64,000 nucleotides of DNA from Prionace glauca. Taxonomy: Eukaryota > Chordata > Chondrichthyes > Carcharhiniformes > Carcharhinidae. A program made the translations under genes and the position numbers. Position 1 is the first letter of the stretch; each line of letters starts with the position of its first letter. Shown in pieces: positions 56,097-64,000 of this stretch. Location of the stretch: contig CM075736.1 in the NCBI GenBank assembly GCA_037974335.1, positions 4,122,863-4,186,862 of the forward strand, in the 5' to 3' direction. The notes beneath the pieces were generated by a model. It was not told the DNA's origin and ran no database searches. It saw only the letters and a program-made list of their open reading frames with translations.

Positions 56097-56240
56097 GGGC
56101 CAGAATTCTCCAGTCCTGCATGCCCCTCTACCACTGCCCATGAGAACGAAGAATTTGCTGCTCAGTCAAATCCCCATTTACAGCAGTGGTATTGCATAAT
56201 CCCAGCTGTGGGCAAGATTGGAGAATTCCAACCATGCTTT
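56097..56240. mobile_element. MITE-like element, about 144 bp
   Basis: Left GGGCCAGAATTCTCCAGTCC, right GATTGGAGAATTCCAACC; imperfect inverted ends (GGxxAGAATTCTCCA). Confidence 0.55.
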
Positions 56241-56284
56241 CTAACAAAATTAGGAAATATTAATTGCTGTCGGTGAAGAGAGAG

Positions 56285-57265
56285 GAAAGCAAATTTTCTG
56301 ATTGATTAGTGGTATAAAAATATAGAAATTAGGAGCAGATTTAGGTCATTTGGCTCTTCAAGGCTGCTCCACCATTGAACATGATCATGGCTGATCCTAT
56401 CCCAAAGCCATATTCCAGCACTCGTCCCAAACCCCTTGACACCTTTAAAGGCTGGAAATCTATCTATTTTCTTATGTGGTGGAGAATTCCATTGGTTCAC
56501 CACCCTCTGACTGAAGATATTTCTCCTCATCCCAATCTTAAATGGTTTACGTTTATCCTGAGACTGTGACCCATTGTTTGAGATCATCCCCCACACCCAA
56601 CAGCCAGAAGAAACAACATCCCAATTTCAGTCGTCCAACTCTGTCAGAATTTTATATATTTCAATTAGATCTTCTCTCATTCTTCTAAATTCCAGTTGAC
56701 CCAATCTCTCATCATACGACAATCTGCCAATGTAGGGATCAGTCTGGTGACCCTTTGTTGCACTCCCTATATGGCAAGTATATCCTTTCTTAGGTTGAGG
56801 ATAACAAAAGTGCACATAGGTGCAGACTCACCAAGGACCTTTACAGCTGTGGCAAAACAACCTTGCTCCTGTACTTAAGTCCTCTCGCAATGAAGGGAAA
56901 CATACCATTTGTCATGCTTGCTGTACCTGCATGCTTCATTTCAGTTACTGGTGTACTAAGACATCCAGATCCTTTGTATATCAACATTTCTCAATCTATC
57001 AGCATTTAAATAATACCTGTCATTCTGTTTTTCCATCCAAAGTGGCTAAATTCACTTTTTTTGTCACAAATTTGCCCACTCACTCAACTTGTCTAAATCT
57101 CTTCACATCCATCTCACCATTCACCTTCCCTCCAAGTTTCATGGTATCAGCAAAGTTGGTAATATTACTTTTGATTCCCTCATCCAAATCTTTCACGTAT
57201 ATTGTGAATAGCTGGGACCCAAGCACTGTGGGACCCCACACTGCCTTCCATTTATTCTGACTCAC
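56285..57265 (-). mobile_element. CR1-like LINE, part 1 (split by a TIR element)
   Basis: Minus strand: KRKPFKIGMRRNIFSQRVVN (56500-56560), YDERLGQLEFRRMREDLIEI near 56640-56720, and upstream VLGSQLFTIYVKDLDEGIKS with TNFADTMKLGGK (57110-57230), where the catalytic FADD reads FADT. Frame broken. The plus-strand right end stops at the TIR element and the same LINE seems to go on at 58461. Confidence 0.75.
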
Positions 57266-58460
57266 TGGGAGCAATTCTCCCATCCTGTTGCACTAATGTT
57301 GTAGCGCGGCGGGTCGGAAAAATCGCATGTTGATCGATTTGTGGGATTCCCACAAGCGTTCGCGCTGCAATTGTGCCTCCCAGGCCCAGATCTCTGGCAG
57401 TGTCGGCGCACCGCTGGAAATTGGCTGGGAGGTGTGGCTAATATTTAAATAGTGTTTTAAATACAATTTAAATTTAATTAGCAGGCCCAGGACTGAATCT
57501 CTGGGCTGGCTAGCATCTCCTACCCCACCAGGAGTATTTCACTCCAACGGGGTTCAGACTCCCCACTTTCAGGGAACTAGTGGATACACAATCTGATACA
57601 CAACCTGTAACCGACACATACGCTGTGACCGACACACACTCTGATACACACGATCTGTGACCGACACACACGATCTAATACATAACCTGTAACTGATACA
57701 CAATTTGTAACTGGAGGGGGGAGCAATCAGGCCCCCCCCCCCAGGGGGTCAAGTAGTGGGAGGCTTGGTGATCCATAGACATGGGCACCCTGGCAGTGCC
57801 AACCTGTATCCTCAGCATTGCCCAAGGGGCAAAGTGACCATGCCCAGGGGGCATCATGGCACTGCCCATCAGGCATGGAGCAATGCCAAGGAGACAGGGC
57901 CAACTGGGGTGGGGCCAGCTGGGAGCAGGGCCTACAGGTGATTCATGGGCGTGAAGGATCCCGCTGCCACTCTGCATAGAGATCGATCAGGGTTGGAGGG
58001 AGGCCAGCGATCGGGGCAGCCTGGAAGGGGGGATGTCAGTCGGGTGGTGTAGGATCTGCTGAGGGTGGCGGAATCTTCACTGCTGGCGGAGGTGGCTGGA
58101 GATTGGGGTGCTCCGGTACAGGAGAGGGCTCCAGGCTGGCCCAGGAATGGTTATGGGGGCAGCAATTGTGTCGTGGGCAGCCAGCACTGAGTGTCCTAGG
58201 CTGGCCAGCAGTTGAGCTGCCCAGGAAACAGCAACCTGACAGATAGAGACCACTGCGCATGCTTCGAGGCTTAGAACTATCAGCCTCCTACTGAATAGGT
58301 CCTGCTCCCCGAGCTTTTAATGATATTCCCCATTATGATCTCTGCATTGCACAGAGGGTGGGAGATTCTTGTCTGAAGTTGCACTGAAAAATAACCAGCG
58401 CGATTTACATCAGTTTTCCCGCAAATTCGATACTTTGAAATTTTTTGGGAGAATCACGGC
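57266..58460 (-). mobile_element. TIR DNA element, GGGATTCTCC family, copy 3
   Basis: Left end GGGAGCAATTCTCCCATCCT, right end TTTGGGAGAATCACGGCC. Its reverse complement aligns with copy 2 from end to end (GGAAAACTGATGTAAATCGCG, CAATGCAGAGATCATAAT, GCATGCGCAGTGG). GC-rich, no transposase visible. It lies inside a CR1-like LINE and contains a minisatellite. Confidence 0.75.
57583..57714 (+). repeat. Minisatellite inside the TIR element
   Basis: Tandem, imperfect units with GATACACAA, CTGTGACCGACACACAC and TGTAACTG motifs over 130 bases; unit about 20-35 bases. Confidence 0.7.
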
Positions 58461-58645
58461 CTCTGTCTGCAAACCAATTTTCAATCTATGTCAATATATT
58501 ACCCCAATCTCATACACTTTAATTGTGTACACTAATTTATTTGGGACATTATCAAAAACGTGTTGAAAATCCAAATGCACCACTTCAACTGGTTCATCCT
58601 TATCTATTCTACTTTCATATTTATTTTTCCCTCTTAATCAATCTC
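58461..58645 (-). mobile_element. CR1-like LINE, part 2
   Basis: CTCTGTCTGCAAACCAATTT, TCAATATATTACCCCAATCT, GGGACATTATCAAAAACGTG and GAAAATCCAAATGCACCACT are, in reverse, the coding region upstream of part 1 (reverse of KAFDKVxxN-type sequence, family order recalled). Same orientation as part 1. Confidence 0.6.
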
Positions 58646-59020
58646 TTGTCCTCCTTTGGTGAATTCTGAAATGCTCCCAATCCTCAGGTTTGCAACGTTT
58701 TGTAGCAACTTTATATGACTCCTCTTTGGATCGAGTACTATCCTCAATTTCTTTTGTTGGGTATGGTTGAGCCACATTTATTATTGTGTTTTTGTGCTGG
58801 AAAAGAATGTATAATTGTTGCAGGGAATACATTTGTTCCTTAAATATTAGCCATTACGCATCCATTGTCATGTCATTTATGAAGTTCCCCAATCTAACTC
58901 AGCCAACTCATGTCTCTTACTTTCATATGTCAAAGCCAGTAATGAATATTTATACCTTGGATACTTTGAAATGAAATAAATTTAAATTTAGATTGATAGA
59001 TTAAATTATGAATCAAGTTA
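58646..59020. other. No recognised feature
   Basis: AT-rich; the short frames have no motifs. Confidence 0.4.
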
Positions 59021-59023
59021 CAT

Positions 59024-60033
59024 AAGAACATAAGAACATAAGAAATAGGAGCAGGAGTAGGCCATCTAGCCCTTCGAGCCTGCCCCGCCATTCAATAAGA
59101 TCATGGCTGATCTGTCGTGGCTCAGCTCCACCTTCCCGCCCTCTCCCCATAACCCTTAATCCCTTCTCTTATCAAAAACCCATCAACCCGTTTCTTAAAA
59201 ATATTTAGCGAGGTAGCCTCCACCACTTTAACGGGCAGAGAATTCCAGAGATTCACCACCCTTTGAGTGAAGAAGTTCCTCCTCAACTCTGTTCTAAACC
59301 GCCTCCCCTTTATCTTGAGGCTGTGCCCCCTAGTCCTACTGTCTTTTTTGAGCGGGAAGAGTCTCTCCACCTCTATCCTATCCATCCCATTCATCATCTT
59401 ATACGTCTCAATGAGATCTCCCCTCATTCTTCTAAACTCTAACGAGTACAAGCCTACTTTATTCAGCCTCTCCTCATAGCTCAATCCCCTCAACTCCGGT
59501 ATCAGCCTAGTAAATCTCCTCTGCACTCCCTCCAGGGCCAAAATATCCTTGCGCAGGTGCGGCGCACAAAACTGCACACAGTACTCCAGCTGCGGTCTCA
59601 CCAATGCCCTATACAGCTGCAGCAAGACCTCCCTACTTTTATATTCAATCCCCCTCGCTATGAAGGCCAACATCCCATTCGCCTTCCTGACCACCTGCTG
59701 CACCTGCAAGCTGGGTTTTTGCGACTCATGCACAAGGACCCCGAAGTCCCTCTGCACCGTCGCCTGCTGCAGTTTTTCGCCCCGTAAGTAATGGTCCTTC
59801 CTACCATTCCTCCTACCAAAGTGGACCACCTCACACTTGCCAACATTAAATTCCATTTGCCATTTCCTGGCCCATTCGCCCAGCCTATCTAGATCCTTCT
59901 GCAGACTCTCCACACCCTCCGCACAATTTGCCTTTCCCCCAATCTTGGTGTCATCAGCAAATTTCGACACCCTACACTCGGTTCCCTCCTCCAGGTCATC
60001 TATATAAATGGTAAAAAGCTGAGGCCCCAGCAC
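59024..60033 (-). mobile_element. CR1-like LINE with a 303-codon open C-terminal half
   Basis: Minus-strand frame 60033-59122 is open for 303 codons: GPQLFTIYIDDLEEG, then FADDTKIGGKANC with the catalytic FADD intact, WQMEFNVGKCEVVHFGRRNG, VRKANGMLAFIARGIEYKS, RGDLIETYKMMNGMDRIE, FFTQRVVNLWNSLPVKVVEA and the end GYGERAGRWS. On the plus strand the tail CATAAGAACATAAGAACATA (59022-59041) shows three units of the CR1 tail repeat. Truncated on the 5' side at 60033, so it cannot move by itself; a recent insertion. Confidence 0.95.
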
Positions 60034-60036
60034 CGA

Positions 60037-60180
60037 CAGAGCATATAAAGCACAGACAGTTTAGAGATTGCTGATTAGAATGCGAATCCTTACACCTAAC
60101 CTGCTGTTCAAGACCTGAAGTGGCTGATAATGTGAGTGGAAGGAGCACTGATCACAGGTTAAAGAGATGTGTATTGTCTC
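60037..60180 (+). repeat. R3 fragment
   Basis: AGCATATAAAGCACAGACAG, CACCTAACCTGCTGTTCAAG and CACAGGTTAAAGAGATGTGT match 17933-18080. Confidence 0.75.
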
Positions 60181-60209
60181 AGTGACTTGCCTGGGTTTGC
60201 AAAACCAAT

Positions 60210-60520
60210 CCCCCCCCCCCCCCCCCCCCCCAGGCCCCTATCCGCTCTGCCCCCACTGCCTCATCCTGACCCTCTCACCCTCCCCCCTCTCCCCGGGTCC
60301 CGGTTCTCTCACAGCCGCCACTCTCTCCTCGCCGTGCGGGGCCCGCTCCCGCTTTGCAGCCATTTCCCCAGCCCGGCCCCAACGGAGCAGCCCCCGGGCC
60401 GGGCTCTCTCTCCCCCTCCCCCTGTCTCTGTCTCTGTCCCTGGGCTCTCTCTCTCTCCCTCCCCCCGCCTGCTCCCGGCTCCCGGCTCCTTTACACTTCA
60501 TTTACGTATCATAAACAAAA
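60210..60520. repeat. Poly-C run and C-rich, CpG-bearing stretch
   Basis: 22 consecutive C at 60210-60231, then CCCCTCTCCCCGGGTCCCGG and GGCCCCAACGGAGCAGC and a CT-rich run up to 60480. Proline/serine-rich frames at 60167-60528 are compositional. The CpG density (CCGCCACT, TCGCCGTGCGGGGCCCGC) is unusual for this window, so a displaced CpG island is possible. Confidence 0.6.
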
Positions 60521-60534
60521 CAATCTAACTTGTT

Positions 60535-61140
60535 ATAGAACAAAGAAAATTACAGCACAGGAACAGGCCCTTCGGCCCTCCAAGCCTGGACCAACCATGT
60601 TGCCCGACTTAACTAAAACTGCCTACCCTTCTGGGGACCATATCCTTCTATTCCCATCCGATTCATGTATTTGTCTAGACGCCCCTTAAAAGTGACTACT
60701 GTATCCGCTTCCACTGTCTCCCCAGCAACGAGTTCCAGGCTCCCACCACCCTTTGTGTAAAAAAAAAAAATCTGCCTCATATATCTCCTTTAAACTTTGC
60801 TCATCACATCTTAAATCTGTGCCCCCTAATAATTGACTCTTCCACCCTGGGAAAAAGCTTCTGACTATCCACCATGATCATGCCTCTCATAATCTTGTAA
60901 ACTTCTATCAGGTCGACCCTTAACCTCCATCGTTCCAGTGAGAACAAACCACGTTTCTCCGAACTCTCCTCATTGCTAATGCCCTCTGTACCAGGCAACA
61001 TCCTGGTAAGTCTTTTCTGGACCCACTCCAATGCTTCCACATCGTGTGGTGACAAGAATTGTACATTATATTCCAAGTGCAGCCTAACTAAGGTTATGTA
61101 CCCGAGGCACATAATTTGCTTCCTCTCAAGGTATTTCTTG
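60535..61140 (-). mobile_element. CR1-like LINE 3' end (second subfamily)
   Basis: Plus strand GAACAAAGAAAATTACAGCA, CAGGCCCTTCGGCCCTCC is the reversed 3' UTR. Minus frame 61112-60804 reads LVRLHLEYNVQFLSPHDVEA, LEWVQKRLTRMLP, GLFSLERWRLRVDLIEVYKI. Clearly diverged from the young CR1-like copies. Confidence 0.8.
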
Positions 61141-61594
61141 ATGTATAAAGTCGTGATCCAGAAAATACCTTAAATTTTCTTTTGGAGCACCTAATTGTTT
61201 CTTAAATAGGATGAGACATTTATCGTCTGCTCCTTTATTTGGGTGTTCATTCCATGCTTTAAGGCATACAACTGTCCTTTTATTCCTAATCTTAATTTAT
61301 TTTGAAATTTTTTTTGGATTTACCTTTTGCAAAAAAATATTTTTCCCTGTGTAAAACTAGATCTCACTGAATCCTTTTTAGGACTTACTTTGCAAATTTC
61401 ATCATTGTGTTTAAAGTCAGCCTCCCCTATCATTGCCCTCATCTCTGTCACAAGCAGTTGTGGGCTCTTGTTGTTCTGCATCCACCTCTTGAATTTATTC
61501 CCTGCATCTCAATTTACTAAACCTGCACACACAACTCCAGGTGCAGCATAATCAGAGTATTATGCCGTTTGGATATGTCGACGCAGGGTCATCT
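61141..61594. other. No recognised feature
   Basis: T-rich, no assignable element. Confidence 0.4.
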
Positions 61595-61680
61595 AAACTC
61601 AACGTTGGCTCTACTATCTCCCCACAGGTGCTGTCAGGCCTGCTGAGATTTTCCAGCATTTTCTGTTTTTGTGTCCCTTT
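61595..61680 (-). repeat. R4 tail
   Basis: CTCCCCACAGGTGCTGTCAG, GCCTGCTGAGATTTTCCAGC and ATTTTCTGTTTTTGTG match 18897-18960. Confidence 0.7.
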
Positions 61681-63066
61681 TCCAATAAGTTCTGTTTGAG
61701 CCATGTTAATCATTTCCTCTCCCTGATGTTTTGTAGTTCATTCTAACCCTTGAAACTTTTGCACAATTTCTATGTTATTTCAGTTTAGTTCTCAAAAGAC
61801 TTTTGCAAGCTGTCCTTTTTTCCAAGTTTTTTTTTTCCAAATGGTACATCTGGCGTAGACTTGCTGACAAATCAGTGTCCCAGTTCATTGACTCAGAAAA
61901 ATCACTTTGCACTTTCAGTACATCTGGTTGCCAATTCACGTGTTACAATTTTGCAGGTACTTCAGTTGTTTTATTATTCTGCATTACCAACTGAGACATC
62001 AGTAATGTCACTTGGATCAGTTCTTTCCTCAATTGGATCATTGCTCAATAATGGGCAGAATCCTCTGATCTCGTGCATGGCCACCCATTGCCAATGGGAA
62101 TGGAGAATTTGGCACTAACCCAAACTTTATTTACGGCAGAAGCACAGAGAAGCTGAGCCGCAGACGAGGTCAGAGGTTTTCAGCAAAACTTCAGGAACAA
62201 CTTCAGAATTGTGACATTCCAACATCTTCATTACTCCATTTGCTTTGAAATCCAAAAATCTCATTGCTCTTTTCCCAATTAAGTTCTAACAGTTCATTAG
62301 CTTTTTAATTCTGCATTCAACCAATTGTTCTGATAAACCAGAACTTTATTTTCTTTTTCACAGCATTTTCCACAATACTTCATAAATACTTCTGATGCTG
62401 GAATTTCACCAAGTTTTAACTAAAGACCAACCTTTGCTAATTTTGCTTTTTCAAGTTTATCCTTCAGACAATTCAAACCCCCAGTCAACTGTTTCACTTG
62501 CTTTGACTGGTTTTCAATTGTTCTCATCAATTCTCTTTTTTTATTCACAAATTATTCTTCCATATAAGAGTTGATTTTCTATATTATTCAGGTTCTCCAT
62601 CAATTGCTTGTTATCTATATGAATGCCTCATTTTTGTCCACAGTAGTTTCCAAAAGTTCATTAAGACCACCATGTTCAACTGCCTGTTGCAATATAGTTG
62701 TCATCACATCACATCATCTCCACAAGCCAAATCATTACCTAGAATGAAATCTATTCATCCAATAGATAATTTAGGAATAATTCAATTTACAAAATTCTGC
62801 TTAACCTAATTTGAACAAAGAAACTGATTCATTGCTTCCATTGATAACCCTTACTAATATTTTGTCTTCATAAAATTTTCTGGAATACAAATTGTATCAT
62901 CAGCCACCGTCAATGATAGATCTCTCAAAATTTTAATTTGTTTACTTATTTTGTTAGATGAGTAGAGAATACTTCTTTCTCCCTTTGAAACAAAACATCC
63001 AGAATCTCCAATAGTCGGAGGAAGGAGTGGCAGGTCCTGCTCGACTCCACCACAGAGATTTGTCAC
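61681..63066. other. Unassigned, possibly degraded element in antisense
   Basis: Antisense-looking C/T-rich text with a minus-strand open frame at 62854-63066 whose product (GDSGCFVSKGERSILYSSNK) is not identified. A GGGATTCTCC-type end fragment lies at 62052-62130. Might be an old retroelement; not provable by eye. Confidence 0.3.
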
Positions 63067-63070
63067 TCAG

Positions 63071-63331
63071 ATGACGTTACGGGGCCAGAGTCGACTGATG
63101 GTGGATGATGTACCTGGAGTGCAGGAGGAGACTCTGGATGACCAGGGACACTGTCACACTCACCTTTGCCAGGTTCTGTATAAGTTGGCGCAACATGGTC
63201 TCAGAGGCCATCCACTGCCTGTTGCCCTAAATCTCTATTCAAGTGGCTCATCTCAAGGCTCCACTGATGACCTTTGTGGCATCTCCCAAGCCGCTATACG
63301 AAGGTCACCAATGCACTCTCCACAAGAGTGA
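63071..63331 (+). mobile_element. PIF/Harbinger transposase fragment
   Basis: The frame ends HPLPVALNLYSSGSSQGS followed by TDDLCGISQAAIRRS. This matches the N-terminal part of PIF/Harbinger (HARBI1-like) transposases, typically ALRFYATGSFQ, then DLCGISQxxVSR. The catalytic DDE core is not seen downstream. Residues before HPLPV are weaker. A plain DNA transposon relic. Confidence 0.65.
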
Positions 63332-64000
63332 GTAATTACATTAATTTTGACTGGCTACTCAAAACACTAGAGCTAGGTTACCCCGCATAGCTGGCTTTGC
63401 ACAAGCCCAGGACTTCATGATAGCTTCTCACTTCAATGATGATCAGGACTAGGCTGGGCACCAAGATCACATTATGCAGAGTGGCCCTTCCTCACCATGT
63501 GGTGGCAGCATGATAAGCCCTGATATTGCTCCTGTCATGGGAAGGATGTGGTTGCCCATCGTCCATATATGCAGGAGGGTGTGATGACTTACAGTGAGGT
63601 CAAAGCAATGCTCCTCAAGGATCTTCTGTAAATCTCTGACTACTGCCTGGCTAAGGCAGCTTATGAACTCTCACGGACCTGGCTAATCTCAGGGCGATGA
63701 TATGGGAATAGCTCCGTTTCTGCTAATGCAAGCACCTCCTTAGTTAGGGAGTGCCAGTGCGGGTCAGAGTCACTGGTGCCTGAGGAATGGCCCTCACAAT
63801 GGTACAGCCACTGGAACACTTGGGTGAGATCAGACTTCCCCAGATGATGCCTTCACCAACAGGTTGGGGTGAGAAGCCAGGGGTGGAATTCCTCATTAGC
63901 ATCATTGCCGCCCTTCACTGAGGGTAGAGCAAACAAGAACAGTCAGATTCAGAGACGAGATGGAGGCGGTGCTATTAGTAAGCAGCTTGTCTTTATGTGA
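63332..64000. other. Unassigned, may belong to the Harbinger element
   Basis: GC-richer than the rest of the region. The minus strand gives short protein-like stretches (QWLYHCEGHSSGTSDSD, EVLALAETELFPYHRPE) that may come from an accessory gene of the same element. Cut by the window edge. Confidence 0.3.

Noticed and set aside
60167-60528. Pro/Ser/Leu-rich open frames and their antisense Arg/Glu-rich frame
   Set aside because: Compositional, caused by the C-rich patch; no splice or start support.
1-64000. CRISPR arrays, operons or bacterial signals
   Set aside because: Exon-intron structure, vertebrate LINEs and SINEs and base composition show vertebrate DNA; no regularly spaced short repeats with unique spacers exist.

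Overview
The window looks like vertebrate genomic DNA, most probably from a shark or other elasmobranch. It is AT-rich, has long introns, and is packed with degraded LINEs (CR1-like, L2-like and a third family), tRNA-derived SINEs of the HE1 type and short inverted-repeat elements. I recognise these families as typical of cartilaginous fish; that is recalled family knowledge, not a database match. The repeat family names used here (LINE-B, R1-R4, GGGATTCTCC family) are working labels.

The one host gene I can support lies on the + strand from 19235 to 52635 and continues past the last exon seen. It encodes a CEACAM-like (carcinoembryonic-antigen-related) cell-surface Ig protein: a leader exon, an N-type (V-like) Ig exon without cysteines, then three pairs of A-type and B-type Ig exons (A1, B1, A2, B2, A3, B3). 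All eight exons are open, have GT/AG splice sites and use phase-1 introns, so they splice in frame in this order. No transmembrane, GPI or cytoplasmic exon was found before 64000, so the 3' end of the gene is missing or unrecognised.

Layout. 1-18.9 kb, upstream: LINE and SINE fragments; two copies of a TIR-bearing DNA element (4.0-4.9 and 6.8-8.0 kb); a direct tandem duplication of about 2 kb (8311-12613) in which only the second copy carries a SINE; a tRNA-Asp-like relic (15.8 kb); and a pyrimidine/purine tract (18.3-18.7 kb). 19.0-19.75 kb: promoter region, leader exon and N exon. 19.75-35.5 kb, a 15.8-kb intron: a broken Copia (GalEa-like) fossil at about 22.7-26.9 kb and a three-layer nest of LINE, SINE and CR1 at 29.8-33.0 kb. 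35.5-52.6 kb: the six A/B exons separated by introns of 1.4-5.9 kb. 52.6-64 kb: repeats only, including a third TIR element copy inside a LINE, a CR1-like copy with a 303-codon open frame, and a PIF/Harbinger transposase fragment close to the right edge.

The CEACAM-like gene is the main item of biological interest. Its order N-(A-B)x3 is the same as in human CEACAM5, and the pattern of similarity among its domains suggests that the last internal duplication copied a B-A block, not an A-B block.
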